Assembly (NCBI GenBank): GCA_963770485.1
Contig: CAVYPX010000016.1
Location: 744,001 to 808,000, forward strand
Length of the DNA stretch: 64,000 nt
Direction of reading: 5' to 3'
DNA from: CAVVEC01 sp963770485
Lineage (GTDB): Bacteria; Acidobacteriota; Terriglobia; Terriglobales; Acidobacteriaceae
Numbering within the stretch: the first letter of the stretch is position 1; each line of letters begins with the position of its first letter. This document shows positions 15,837 through 24,969 of this stretch, piece after piece. The notes under the pieces are model-generated. The model was not told the DNA's origin. It made no database searches and saw nothing but the letters and a program-made list of their open reading frames with translations. A program made the translations under genes and the position numbers.

Positions 15837-17135
15837 ATGAACTCTGTACCAGAGAGCGACCTGATCTTCGACTGGGCTGCCAGAGGCCCGAGGCGAGCGC
15901 AGTGGCCGAACCATGTGATGATCGATGACGAAACCCTGCGCGATGGCTTGCAGAGCCCGTCGGTCAACGATCCGTCGTTGGAAACCAAGATCGCGCTCCT
16001 CCACCTCATGGAAGGCATGGGAATCGAAACCGCTGATGTCGGTCTGCCGGGTGCCGGGCCGCGACAGCGGGAGGCGGTCACCGCGCTGTGCCGCGAGATC
16101 GACCGCGAACGGATGCAGATCCGCCCCAATTGCGCCGCGCGCACGATGATGGTCGATATCCAGCCCATCGCAGAGATTGCCCAAGAGACCGGCGTCCCAA
16201 TTGCTGCGTGCGTGTTCATCGGCAGCAGCCCGATTCGGCAGTACGCCGAGGAATGGTCTCTCGAAGACATTTTGCGCCACACGCGCGAAGCCATCCGATT
16301 TGCTGTCAGGGAAGGGCTGGAGGTGATGTATGTCACCGAAGACACCGTACGCTCCTCTCCCGATCACCTCAAGATCCTGTTTACGGCCGCAATTGAGGCA
16401 GGAGCCAAGAGACTCTGCCTTTGTGACACCTGTGGTTCCGCAATTCCTGATGGTGTCTGGAATCTGGTTTCGTGGGTCAAGTCCGTGATCAAGGAATTGG
16501 GGGTAGAGGTTGAGATCGACTGGCATGGCCATCGCGATCGGGGGCTGGACATGGGCAACACGCTGGCAGCAATTGAAGCGGGCGCGAGCCGTGTGCACGG
16601 CACGGCGTTGGGGATCGGCGAACGCGTTGGCAATACTCCCATTGAGCAACTGCTGGTCAACCTGAAATTGCTTGGGCTGCGCAACAGCGACCTGAGTCAC
16701 TTGCCGGAGTATGTGGAGTTAGTGTCGCAGGCTACGGGCGTGCCAGTGCCGGTGAACACTCCCATCGTGGGCCGGGATGCGTTTCGCACCGCCACCGGCG
16801 TCCATGCCGCCGCCGTTATCAAAGCACAAACCAAAGGAGACCGTTGGCTCGCCGACCGCGTGTACTCAGGAGTCCCTGCCGGTTGGCTGGGGCGAAGGCA
16901 GGAAATTGAAATCGGGCCGATGTCAGGAGTTTCCAACGTTGTGTTCTACCTGACCGCACGGCGGCTACCCAGGACTCCGGAGGTTATTCAGGCCGTGATG
17001 CAGGCGGCGAAGAGTTCCACTCAGATCCTGGCTGAACAAGAAATCCGTGACGTGGTTCGCCGCATTGCGGGGCCGAATGGCGCGATTGGAGCACGCAATG
17101 CTGGAACGCGCCAGCCAAAGTCGGTCCTGCCATAA
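15837..17135 (+). CDS. DRE-TIM metallolyase, 2-isopropylmalate/homocitrate synthase-like
   Basis: 432 aa. The acyl-transferring DRE-TIM barrel is complete: metal and substrate motif DETLRDGLQ (about 28-36), metal-binding HGHRDRG and the active-site loop [18 protein letters not shown]. The C-terminal part lacks the LeuA regulatory domain, so feedback control by leucine is unlikely. Family members condense acetyl-CoA with 2-oxo acids (2-isopropylmalate, homocitrate, citramalate). The natural substrate cannot be read. It closes the benzoyl-CoA operon, 34 bp after the TPR gene. It may help dispose of acetyl-CoA or make a precursor, or it may be an unrelated operon member. ATG 15837 has AAGCCC upstream only, a weak site. 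Confidence 0.75.
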   Translation: MNSVPESDLIFDWAARGPRRAQWPNHVMIDDETLRDGLQSPSVNDPSLETKIALLHLMEGMGIETADVGLPGAGPRQREAVTALCREIDRERMQIRPNCAARTMMVDIQPIAEIAQETGVPIAACVFIGSSPIRQYAEEWSLEDILRHTREAIRFAVREGLEVMYVTEDTVRSSPDHLKILFTAAIEAGAKRLCLCDTCGSAIPDGVWNLVSWVKSVIKELGVEVEIDWHGHRDRGLDMGNTLAAIEAGASRVHGTALGIGERVGNTPIEQLLVNLKLLGLRNSDLSHLPEYVELVSQATGVPVPVNTPIVGRDAFRTATGVHAAAVIKAQTKGDRWLADRVYSGVPAGWLGRRQEIEIGPMSGVSNVVFYLTARRLPRTPEVIQAVMQAAKSSTQILAEQEIRDVVRRIAGPNGAIGARNAGTRQPKSVLP

Positions 17136-17172
17136 GATCAGCCCAGGGTTTCAGTAGTGGTGCAGTTTGATT

Positions 17173-17289
17173 TGTCATCCCGAGCAAGCCGTCCTTGCGC
17201 AGCGAAGAGCCTGTCCCGAGCGAAGTCGAGGGAATCTGGGCGAGTCGCGCGAACTGTCGCGCTCTGCGCGACAGAATAATCGCGGGTTT
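17173..17289. repeat. Dispersed repeat fragment of the TGTCATCCCGAG type
   Basis: The sequence starts TGTCATCCCGAG and contains GTCCCGAGCGAAGTCGAGGG, a pattern I know from intergenic repeats in Acidobacteria and similar genomes. A related, complete inverted copy lies at 62486-62574. Here the closing arm is missing. It abuts the kinase remnant. Confidence 0.5.
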
Positions 17290-17322
17290 CGATCTCCTCG
17301 TTTGCAGCAGATCGCGAGCGCC

Positions 17323-17517
17323 TGCGGACGCAGCTTGCGCCTCACGTTGAAACCGGGCCAGAGCCTGAGAGTCTCGGGCGACCTCGTCGGGAAGGAATTT
17401 GAGTGCGACAAAGCGGTGCAGGCGCGTGTCTTCGGCCTTGTAAACCACTCCCATTCCGCCGCTGCCCAGCTTCTCGATCACATGGTAGTGTGAAAAGGTT
17501 TGGCCGATCATTTGCAC
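17323..17517 (-). pseudogene. Remnant of a Hanks-type Ser/Thr protein kinase (N-terminal 65 codons)
   Basis: The minus-strand ORF starts with a normal kinase N terminus: [20 protein letters not shown] (glycine loop), [20 protein letters not shown] (with the ATP-binding Lys in VALKFL) and the start of helix C ([12 protein letters not shown]). At that point similarity to kinases stops, and the frame runs into the dispersed repeat at 17173-17289. The catalytic loop and activation segment are absent, so this is a truncated fragment. A deletion or an insertion linked to the repeat is the likely cause. It points away from the benzoyl-CoA operon and may mark its 3' boundary. Confidence 0.75.
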
Positions 17518-17784
17518 GAAATGCTATGGCCGACCAGCAGGTATGTCAACACTGGCGAGTTGATGCGGAATCTTTTTCCCGATGCCAGGTGGACGGGTCT
17601 GGTGCCTGGTTACAGCCCAGTGTGATCTATGTACTTGATTTTTATTCCCTGGCAATGATGAACTCCGAGGTTGCGCGTAAGTGTTTAAAGACGGGTGCCA
17701 GTTCAAGTATGATGCGCAAGGCCGAGAGAATGGCGGTTTGAAATTGCCAGAGTGTGATGCGGGCCGGACTAGGGGATCAACACG

Positions 17785-19785
17785 ATGACCGAAATCGCAA
17801 CCAAGGTTCTTCCAGAAAACGCGTATCAGGAGTTAAAGTCCGGCGAAACCTATTTACCCCTCGTACCACCCGAGGCGAACCTGCCCGAGGCTACGACGCG
17901 AGCGATCGTGTGGGGCGTCGTGTTCTGTGTGATATTCACGGTCGCATCGGCTTATTCCGCGCTCAAAGTCGGGCAGGGAATGGAGGCGGCGATTCCCATC
18001 TCCATCCTCGCCATCGGCTTGGCGCGCCTCTACCAGAGGCGCTCCACCGTCCTGGAGAACATGATCGTCACCGGCATCGGCGGCGCTTCCGGCAGCGTGG
18101 TGGCCGGCGCTGTTTTCACCGTGCCGGCGCTTTATATTCTGCACCTCGACCCGCATCCGGTGCAGACCATCTTCATCTGCCTCGCCGGCGGCTGCCTTGG
18201 CATCCTTTTTCTCATTCCTCTGCGGCGCTACTTTGTGCGGGAAATGCACGGCAAGCTGCCCTTTCCGGAGGCCACGGCCATCACCGAAGTCCTGGTTACC
18301 GGTGAAAAGGGCGGCTCGCAAGCCAAGCTTCTGCTTCAGGCCACCGTGATCGCGGCGATTTACGACTTCTTTGTCACCACGTTCCACGTCTGGAAGGAGT
18401 ACCTCAATTTTCAGTTTGTGTCAGTAGTGCGGAACCTGGCGGATCGCGGGCGCATGGTCTTCAATTTCGATGCGGTCAGCTTTATTCTCGGCCTGGGCTA
18501 TGTGATGGGCTTGCGCATTGCCATGATCTTTTGCTCCGGCGGCATTCTGGTGAACTTCGTGCTGGTTCCGCTGATCTGGTTCATCGGGAGCCACATGGGC
18601 GACGTCACGGTGTATCCCGCTACCATCCCCATTTCGCACATGGCGGCTGCGGACATTTACCGCAATTATGTGCGCTTCATCGGTGTGGGCGCGATCGCGA
18701 CGGCCGGACTCGTCGGCATCCTCAAGTCCCTGCGCGTGGTTGCCGGATCGTTTGGCATCGCGCTGCACGCCTTCCGCCACGGCGAAGCGCCGCACATGGA
18801 ACGCACCGACCGTGACATCCCCATCATCACTATCCTCCTCGGTGTTGTGCTGGGCGCGATCGCAGTCGCCGTTTTCTTTGGACAGCTTCATGTTTCGTGG
18901 ACCGTGGTCGGATTGGGACTGGCGCTAACGTTGCTCTTCTCTTTCTTTTTCACCACGGTGGCTGCCAATGCCATTGCCACCACGGCCAACAATCCCGCCA
19001 GCGGCATGACGTTACTCACGGTCATCGTCTCGGCCGTAGTGCTGCTGAAGTTCGGGCTCTCAGGAACCACCGGCATGTTCTTCGTGATGGCGCTGGCCGG
19101 TATGGTGTGCGTGGCGCTATGTGCCTCGGGACAGTTCATTACCGACCTGAAAGCAGGCTACTGGCTCGGCTCCACGCCTTCGGCGCAGGAGAAGGTGAAG
19201 TTTATCGGCGTGGTGGCGTCGGCAATCACCGCAGGCTTAACCATTATCCTGCTGGCCAAGGCCTTCCAGTTTGGAGAGGCCGTGCCCGGCAACCCGCGGC
19301 AAGTCCTGGTGGCGCCTCAGGCCGCTGCGCTGAAAGCCGTGGTGGAGGGATTCATGAGTGGCCAACCGGTCGCGTATATGTTGTTCGGGATCGGCGCCAT
19401 GATCACCGTGGTGCTGGAGATGCTCAAACTCTCTTCCATGGTCTTCGCGCTGGGAATCTATTTGCCCCTGCAGCTGACCACGCCGATCCTGGCCGGCGGA
19501 TTCCTCTCGCACCTGGTGAATAAGCGCGCGGAAAAGATCGGTGGCCAGCACGGCAAAACCATTCGCGAGCGCGGTATCATCATTGCCGGCGGCTTGATGG
19601 CTGGCGGCGCGCTCGGCGGAGTGATTGGGGCGGCGCTGCGCGTGCTGCCGAGCTTCAAGGAAGAGTGGATTCAGACGCCCTTCTATGAGAATATGCCGGT
19701 CTCTCAGTCCATTTCCGCATTGGCTTTTGTTGCTCTCTGCGTGTATGTCTGGTTCGGTTCGCTGAAAAAAGAAAAGGAGATGTGA
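17785..19785 (+). CDS. OPT family oligopeptide transporter
   Basis: 666 aa with about 14-16 hydrophobic segments. The N terminus (LPEATTRAIVWGVVFCVIFT followed by SAYSALKVGQGMEAAIP) and the internal GKLPFPEATAITEVL region are characteristic of the OPT family. These proton-coupled importers of oligopeptides or metal chelates sit in the inner membrane. A second family block, GGFLSHLVNKRAEK, lies near the C terminus. There is no signal peptide. The stop codon overlaps the start of the downstream peptidase gene (TGATG), so uptake and hydrolysis of peptides may be coupled. The exact substrate is unknown. Confidence 0.9.
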   Translation: MTEIATKVLPENAYQELKSGETYLPLVPPEANLPEATTRAIVWGVVFCVIFTVASAYSALKVGQGMEAAIPISILAIGLARLYQRRSTVLENMIVTGIGGASGSVVAGAVFTVPALYILHLDPHPVQTIFICLAGGCLGILFLIPLRRYFVREMHGKLPFPEATAITEVLVTGEKGGSQAKLLLQATVIAAIYDFFVTTFHVWKEYLNFQFVSVVRNLADRGRMVFNFDAVSFILGLGYVMGLRIAMIFCSGGILVNFVLVPLIWFIGSHMGDVTVYPATIPISHMAAADIYRNYVRFIGVGAIATAGLVGILKSLRVVAGSFGIALHAFRHGEAPHMERTDRDIPIITILLGVVLGAIAVAVFFGQLHVSWTVVGLGLALTLLFSFFFTTVAANAIATTANNPASGMTLLTVIVSAVVLLKFGLSGTTGMFFVMALAGMVCVALCASGQFITDLKAGYWLGSTPSAQEKVKFIGVVASAITAGLTIILLAKAFQFGEAVPGNPRQVLVAPQAAALKAVVEGFMSGQPVAYMLFGIGAMITVVLEMLKLSSMVFALGIYLPLQLTTPILAGGFLSHLVNKRAEKIGGQHGKTIRERGIIIAGGLMAGGALGGVIGAALRVLPSFKEEWIQTPFYENMPVSQSISALAFVALCVYVWFGSLKKEKEM

Positions 19786-21146
19786 TGGATCCAGCAGGAA
19801 AGTTTGTAGCGGACGCTGTTCTTGGAATTGACACAATTTGGGGCGGCGATGTGATGTGTCCCTCGGGCACGGGAAGGTTCATCGCGGACTCATGGTTCTC
19901 CGATGAACCGCTGCCCGTCGCATATACCAACCCGGCAGCGAAGCGAGTGCGCGAAAGCGGCGGGGTCGCGGACAAAAAACTTGACCGCCCAGCGGTCGAA
20001 GACTACCTGCGTCAGATCAATCTGCCCGAGGCGATCGCGGGCGTCCGCAGCGAAGCTGGAAAGCTTGCCGGACTGCGTGGCGCATATCTCGCGGGATTGG
20101 CAACGTCATTGGAAGTCATGTGGGATCTCGCCATGGAGATCCTCGGCAAAGGCCCCGCCGTGCCCTATGCTCGCTGCGTAGAAGCTTCCACCGGAAGGCC
20201 TCCGGAACCCTCCAAGCCCGAAGCCAAGCGGGCTCGACTCGCTGATCTGCTGGGGAAGGCTGGTCACTCGCCTTCAGGCTCCGGTGGAATTCTGGGTGCC
20301 GTCGATGCGTGGCGGCGCGATCGGGTGGTTCCAATGGCTTCTGTTCGTGCCTTAGGGGCTGCTGTCATCGCGCACTTCGACCATCTTAGCGCTGTTAATC
20401 TGCTGCCATATCTTCCGAAGGAACTTTTTGGCGTCCCTCGGGCGAACATCGAATTTCTTCCTATCAAAGATGCCTGGTTCTCGGGCTCGATGAACTACCT
20501 TGGGCGAGCGCGGAAGCCGGACGGCAGCCCGAAATACGAAGCCACCTATGAGATCAATGCGTCGCTGCAAATCTCCGTGCCGGAATTCGAGCAACTGGTC
20601 AGCCACGAAGTCGTCCCCGGACACGTCACCACGTTCGCTTACCTGCAAAACCTCTACGTCCGTCGCGAAGTGGGCTTTGAAACCACGGTGCTCACCATGA
20701 ACACACGCGCGGCGACGTTGTTCGAAGGCCTCGCCAACAACGCGATCCTGATGGCGCACGGCGTCACAGAGATCGACCAACTGCCAGATGAGGATTTGCA
20801 GATCGGCGTCTTGCTCGCGCTGTTACAGGACGACGCCAAGAATCAATCGTCCTACCTGACCTGGGGCGAGGGAAAGAAGCGCGAAGAAGTTGCAGTCATT
20901 TTGCGGCGCGATTTTCTGGTCAGCGAAGAGCGCGCCGACAAACTGTCCGGTGCCTGGGGCCGGCATCCGCTGCTGGGACGAATGTACCTCCCGGCATACC
21001 GCTCAGGCACGGAAAAGGTGGCGCAGTTGCGGCGGACCTATCCGGCAGATCGTATTTTGCCGGTGCTTTACGGGTGTTCTGGATTGGTCGATATCCAGAC
21101 GATCGACGATGCGTTGAAAAGCCACGCCCAATCGGCGAGACGTTGA
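19785..21146 (+). CDS. DUF885-like metallopeptidase, coupled to the OPT transporter
   Basis: 453 aa starting at ATG 19785, overlapping the OPT stop. The zinc-binding signature SHEVVPGHVTTF (HExxPGH type) is typical of DUF885 carboxypeptidase-like proteins; a downstream glutamate in TLFEGLANNAIL is a plausible third ligand. It is shorter than many DUF885 proteins (about 560-600 aa) and has no obvious signal peptide, so a cytoplasmic location is likely. The neighbour suggests it breaks down peptides imported by OPT. The family is only loosely characterised and substrate specificity is unknown. Confidence 0.7.
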   Translation: MDPAGKFVADAVLGIDTIWGGDVMCPSGTGRFIADSWFSDEPLPVAYTNPAAKRVRESGGVADKKLDRPAVEDYLRQINLPEAIAGVRSEAGKLAGLRGAYLAGLATSLEVMWDLAMEILGKGPAVPYARCVEASTGRPPEPSKPEAKRARLADLLGKAGHSPSGSGGILGAVDAWRRDRVVPMASVRALGAAVIAHFDHLSAVNLLPYLPKELFGVPRANIEFLPIKDAWFSGSMNYLGRARKPDGSPKYEATYEINASLQISVPEFEQLVSHEVVPGHVTTFAYLQNLYVRREVGFETTVLTMNTRAATLFEGLANNAILMAHGVTEIDQLPDEDLQIGVLLALLQDDAKNQSSYLTWGEGKKREEVAVILRRDFLVSEERADKLSGAWGRHPLLGRMYLPAYRSGTEKVAQLRRTYPADRILPVLYGCSGLVDIQTIDDALKSHAQSARR

Positions 21147-21253
21147 TTAGGTTCGGGGAGCGGCTGAGAGACCGCTAGGCATCGCATAAATGTCCGCCTA
21201 AGACGCCACTGGGGAAATGGCGATTTTCGAATCGCCCGGCAGGATGTTGTCTC

Positions 21254-21688
21254 TCATGGACTAGTTAAGGCTTGAAAGACCTGCTGTACGGCTTCTCGCT
21301 TTTCCGTTGCCACCCAAGGAGCGATAAGGGCGGGACAGTTCGCGAATTTTCCGCACGCATTCAAAGCGTTCGGCGATTCATGTTGAAACAGATTAGAGGT
21401 GTTTAGCTGTTGCGGCGAATCCCAGATGATGATATCGAATGATGAGTTCTGTGCCACCAATGCGACGAACCTGTCTTCGGCAGGGTAAGCTTCAACAACT
21501 GCGATTCTGCGACCGGACGAAGTTCGCGGTTCAGTCACAGCAAATTCCACGAGCTTGTGCACTACGGGTTGAAATGCTGCCCCATGTGGATGTAAAGCGA
21601 CCCTTACCGTGAGGGCATCCTCTTGCTTGTTACACGCTCCGACTAGAGATAGCTGTAGCAGAACCGCTGTCGCCAATAGACGCTTCAC
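21254..21688 (-). CDS. Short lipoprotein resembling the start of a solute-binding protein
   Basis: 144 aa. A lipoprotein signal peptide is clear: KRLLATAVLLQLSL followed by the lipobox VGAC, with Cys at residue 19. The mature part starts with a strand pattern (LTVRVALHPHGAAFQPVVHK) and has VEAYPAEDRFVALVAQNSSFDIIIWD, which looks like lobe I of a periplasmic binding protein. At 144 aa it is far shorter than a complete binding protein, so it may be truncated or a distinct small family. No transporter genes adjoin it. I do not recognise a specific family. Confidence 0.6.
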   Translation of the reverse strand: MKRLLATAVLLQLSLVGACNKQEDALTVRVALHPHGAAFQPVVHKLVEFAVTEPRTSSGRRIAVVEAYPAEDRFVALVAQNSSFDIIIWDSPQQLNTSNLFQHESPNALNACGKFANCPALIAPWVATEKREAVQQVFQALTSP

Positions 21689-21813
21689 GCCAGTAGTTTA
21701 CGCCGACAAAGTTCCAGAATGCTGAGGCAGTTGTTGATACCAGGCGATAGCGCGTATTGGCCAACGGTCAATTTGTGATATCGCGACGAACGGTCCATTT
21801 ATGAAGATGGCTT

Positions 21814-22134
21814 CTAGGCGTGAAGCGGCTTGCTTTTGTAGACCTTATAGCCCATGGGCGTGAGTCGCACTTCGCCCCGTGTTTGCTCTTCGACGTAGCC
21901 TTCATTCCTTAACTCGGCAAGCGCGACGCGGGCCGAAGAGGAGTCCACGGTTTGCTTGGGCAACCGCAGGAAGTGGTTGGGATCTTGTTCGTAGAAGTGG
22001 GCCAGGGTAACAAGCAATTCGTTTTGGATCGATCCCCAAAGCATACACACCTCTCGCTCAGATAATGCAATGTTAGGCGGCGCAAAAATAGCTGGGAATG
22101 GCCCCCGCGTGCCATCGCCTGGCACGTTAGTCAC
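21814..22134 (-). CDS. Small winged-helix-like protein
   Basis: 106 aa. The middle and C terminus (SIQNELLVTLAHFYEQDP, ARVALAELRNEGYVEEQT, EVRLTPMGYKVYKS) read as a winged-helix fold: two helices, a recognition helix and a wing with a beta hairpin, as in small DNA-binding regulators. There is no other domain, no signal peptide and no Cys cluster. The N-terminal 30 residues are Pro-rich and may be untranslated if a later ATG (MLWGSIQNE) is the true start. The target is unknown. It lies divergent to the Flp pilin genes, so control of those is possible. Confidence 0.55.
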   Translation of the reverse strand: MTNVPGDGTRGPFPAIFAPPNIALSEREVCMLWGSIQNELLVTLAHFYEQDPNHFLRLPKQTVDSSSARVALAELRNEGYVEEQTRGEVRLTPMGYKVYKSKPLHA

Positions 22135-22294
22135 TTTTCCCTCTCATCGCGCAATGCCTTCTATGACTTGAGTCACCAGGGGCAGGTTACGCTCGTGAGC
22201 CGCATCCCCGTAACGGGCCATTGTTGGATCGCAGGGGAGGGTGCAATCTAGTAGCAGTCACCCACAAGTTCTGAAGGGTTGGAGGCTCAAAATC

Positions 22295-22459
22295 ATGACT
22301 GGTTTACTTCGCAAACTTTGGTCGCAGGAAGAAGGCCAAGATATAGCCGAATACGCGGTGATGCTGGCGGTCATTTTGGTGATCGTCATGGGCACAATTC
22401 GGTTAATCGGGAGCAACTCGAATACCGTCTTCTCCAGTGTGGCCAGTTCGATCGGTTGA
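22295..22459 (+). CDS. Flp/Fap type IVb pilin
   Basis: 54 aa. It has a short basic leader, then EEGQDIAEYAVMLAVILVIV, the type IVb pilin signature: a Gly before the processing site, Glu at +5 and Tyr next to it, and one hydrophobic helix. The C terminus ends in SVASSIG. GGAGG at 22281-22285 sets ATG 22295. Such pilins are cleaved by a prepilin peptidase and assembled by a Tad secretion system into adhesive pili. No Tad, Rcp or peptidase gene occurs in this window, so the assembly machine must be elsewhere. Confidence 0.85.
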   Translation: MTGLLRKLWSQEEGQDIAEYAVMLAVILVIVMGTIRLIGSNSNTVFSSVASSIG

Positions 22460-22548
22460 TCGGTAGCAACAGGTAGGAAGCGGGTGAGTTGCTCTGAGTC
22501 AACAGACGCTAGTGCTCGGGCCAAAACGAATTTCATCAGGGTGAAAAT

Positions 22549-22674
22549 ATGACGGAATGGTCACGAAAAGAAGCAACTAAAGTACAAGACATCGCGGAGC
22601 GGGCGCTGGTCTCATTGGGTCTCGTCGTCGTAACCGTGATCAGCACACTTCGATTGATCGGAATCGTGCAGTAA
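22549..22674 (+). CDS. Tiny divergent Flp-pilin paralogue (41 aa)
   Basis: An ORF of 41 codons starts at ATG 22549, 89 bp after the Flp gene. It shares QDIAE at the same place, an all-hydrophobic helix and the exit motif T-x-RLIG with the true pilin; the spacing differs by one residue. But the Gly needed for processing is Val (KVQDIAERA), and the Tyr after Glu is Arg. The leader is charged (TEWSRKEATKVQ). It is thus either a decaying duplicate or an unprocessed membrane peptide that acts on pilin assembly. Translation is not proven; the ribosome binding site (CAGGGTG) is moderate. Confidence 0.5.
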   Translation: MTEWSRKEATKVQDIAERALVSLGLVVVTVISTLRLIGIVQ

Positions 22675-22769
22675 TCCACCAGACGCCGGCCAGACGCTCA
22701 GGTCGCCGAGTCCTCAACCCCTCGTTGCCGCACGCCTCTTAGCCTTACCTTGATGTATGATTTCGGTTC

Positions 22770-23423
22770 GTGAACATTCTGCTGAGTGACGTTGAAGCCC
22801 GGGTGCTGGGCGCGCTGGTCGAAAAGGAAATCACCACTCCGGACTACTATCCGCTTTCGTTGAATGCACTCATCAATGCGTGCAATCAGAAATCGAATCG
22901 CGATCCAGTGATGAATCTGAACGAAGAGGCCGTGAGACAGGCGCTCGACGCTCTCCACGAAAAAGGATTGGCAGGACCCGTCAGCGGCGCAGATAGCCGC
23001 GTGACCAAGTACGAGCATCGGCTGCAGGAAGTCTTCAACTTTACCCGTGGCGAGATCGCCATCTTGTGTGTGTTATTCCTGCGAGGTCCGCAGACGCCGG
23101 GCGAACTGCGCGGCCGAACCGAGCGCATGCATCCGTTTGAAGACTTGACGCAGGTACAGTCCACATTGCAACGCCTGATGCAGCGCGAGCCGCCCCTGGT
23201 CAAAGTGCTGCCCCGGCAGCCTGGCACGAAGGAAGCGCGCTATGCGCATTTGCTGTCAGGAGACGTAGACGGATGGGAAGCGCAGCCAGCCAGTGCAGCC
23301 GCGGTCGCCGGTTCGGTCGACGGCGATCGGATCACACACCTTGAGGCTGAGATCGGTGGTCTGCGGAAAGAGGTTGCCGACCTGAAACTGCAGTTCGCAG
23401 ATTTCCGTAAGCAGTTTGAATAG
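22770..23423 (+). CDS. YceH family protein (DUF480)
   Basis: 217 aa. The N-terminal block LLSDVEARVLGALVEKEITT followed by PDYYPLSLNALINACNQKSN is diagnostic of the YceH/DUF480 family. The body is two winged-helix-like domains, and a coiled-coil tail (LEAEIGGLRKEVADLKLQFA) ends the protein. It starts with GTG 22770; no ATG lies nearby in frame. Function in other bacteria is unclear. It is a single gene here, with no partner on either side in the same orientation closer than 95 bp. Confidence 0.88.
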   Translation: MNILLSDVEARVLGALVEKEITTPDYYPLSLNALINACNQKSNRDPVMNLNEEAVRQALDALHEKGLAGPVSGADSRVTKYEHRLQEVFNFTRGEIAILCVLFLRGPQTPGELRGRTERMHPFEDLTQVQSTLQRLMQREPPLVKVLPRQPGTKEARYAHLLSGDVDGWEAQPASAAAVAGSVDGDRITHLEAEIGGLRKEVADLKLQFADFRKQFE

Positions 23424-23686
23424 AACTGGCTTCAAGAATACTTCTTTGCGGGCGCCACAGAACTTTACAGTCGTATGACGATTCTTTACGTCGTCGCCAC
23501 GGCTGATTGTGGTGGAATATTCTGTTGTTGAATCCCACACGAGCGTAAAGATCCGAATTCGTCTGTCTCAAAGTCTTCTTAAGCCGCTCGTCGGCTGCTC
23601 GCGGGACACATACAATGAATCTTGCGGTCGTTGAATCACAGTTCGGGATTAGGAGCCGGAACTTGAAGAGGGTAAGGGCACAAGCC

Positions 23687-24928
23687 ATGGGTTCGATGCG
23701 AGCAACGACGTTAATACTATTAGGCTCCATGGCAATTGGTCTCACAGCTTTGAGCCTCGTCGTTCCGGGCAGCGTGCTCGCGAGCCAAGCACCCGGGGCT
23801 CAGCAGTCGCCAACGCCTGGCTCGACGGCGAAACCTGTCGGAACCATCAAAGCGATTTCAGGGAATTCCATCAGCCTCGCCACGGATGCAGGGTCAGCGG
23901 TTGATGTTCTCGTCCAGGATTCTACGCGCATCGTACGCATCGCTCCCGCACAGAAGGACTTAAAGGATGCCGTTCCCATGCAGTTGCCGGAGTTGCAGAT
24001 TGGTGACCGGATACTGGTTCGAGGCAAGTTCTCGGAGGATGGCAAGTTGGTCGTAGCTTTGTCCGTCATCGTCATGAAGGCCACAGACGTGGCGGCAAGA
24101 CAGGGGCGCGACCGCGAAGATTGGCAGAAACGCGGTGTAGGCGGACTGGTGACTGCAGTTGACGCCGGCAACGGAATCATTACTCTTTCGGCCTCCATGG
24201 TCGGGGCCAATAGGACGGTTACGATTCACCTATCCAAGAGCACAGTGGTGCGCCGATACTTGCCGGACTCCGTTAAGTTCGACGACGCGAAGCCGGGAGC
24301 CCTCGACGAAATCAAGTCGGGTGACCAGTTGCGTGCGCGCGGAACGAAAAGCGCCGACGGCGGCGAGCTTGCTGCGGAAGAGATTGTTTCGGGAACGTTT
24401 CAGAATATCGCGGGCCTGGTCGATTCGACCGATCCCGGCAGCAACACAATTAACGTGATGGACTTGGCAACCAAGAAAACCGTGACTCTGAAGATCAACG
24501 CAGACACACAACTCCGTAAGCTCCCTCCCATGGTTGCCCAGCGGATTGCAGCGCGGTTGAAAGGTGAACCGCCCGAAGGCGCTCCGGGCCCGTCGGTTGC
24601 TGGTGCGGGAGGTCCATCCGCCAGCGGAAAGCCGGGTTCGCATGCCCAGGCCAGTCCGGGCGGCTCGCGGACAGGTGGAGCGCCGGATTTCCAGCAGATG
24701 CTGGCTCGCATGCCCGCGGTGACGCTGGCTGATCTGCAGAAAGGAGACGCGGTAATGATTGTGAGCACGCAAGGAACAGCGAACACTCCGCCCACCGCGA
24801 TCACCCTATTAAGCGGCGTCGAACCGCTTCTGTCGGCATCACCCGACAGTGGTCGTGCGGCGATGCTGCTGTCGCCCTGGAACCTGGGCGGTTCGGGCGC
24901 CGACGCTGCCACCGGTGCAACACCATAG
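23687..24928 (+). CDS. Secreted DUF5666-type protein
   Basis: About 413 aa. A signal peptide (hydrophobic LILLGSMAIGLTALSLVV, cleavage near LASQA) leads into three or four repeated small beta domains of about 70 residues. Each contains a GxVxxxxxxxITL-like strand pair and a V/LxGD motif (LQIGDRILVRGKFSEDGKL, IKSGDQLRARGTKSADGGEL, LQKGDAVMIVSTQ). This is the DUF5666 layout. A Gly/Pro/Ser-rich linker occurs at about residues 305-345. The ATG at 23687 precedes the signal peptide best; an upstream in-frame ATG at 23615 would add 24 residues. It is 41 bp upstream of a TonB receptor gene and probably co-transcribed. Confidence 0.7.
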   Translation: MGSMRATTLILLGSMAIGLTALSLVVPGSVLASQAPGAQQSPTPGSTAKPVGTIKAISGNSISLATDAGSAVDVLVQDSTRIVRIAPAQKDLKDAVPMQLPELQIGDRILVRGKFSEDGKLVVALSVIVMKATDVAARQGRDREDWQKRGVGGLVTAVDAGNGIITLSASMVGANRTVTIHLSKSTVVRRYLPDSVKFDDAKPGALDEIKSGDQLRARGTKSADGGELAAEEIVSGTFQNIAGLVDSTDPGSNTINVMDLATKKTVTLKINADTQLRKLPPMVAQRIAARLKGEPPEGAPGPSVAGAGGPSASGKPGSHAQASPGGSRTGGAPDFQQMLARMPAVTLADLQKGDAVMIVSTQGTANTPPTAITLLSGVEPLLSASPDSGRAAMLLSPWNLGGSGADAATGATP

Positions 24929-24969
24929 GCTGTCCGGTTGGTGAGGGATGGTAATTTTCAGGAGCATTG

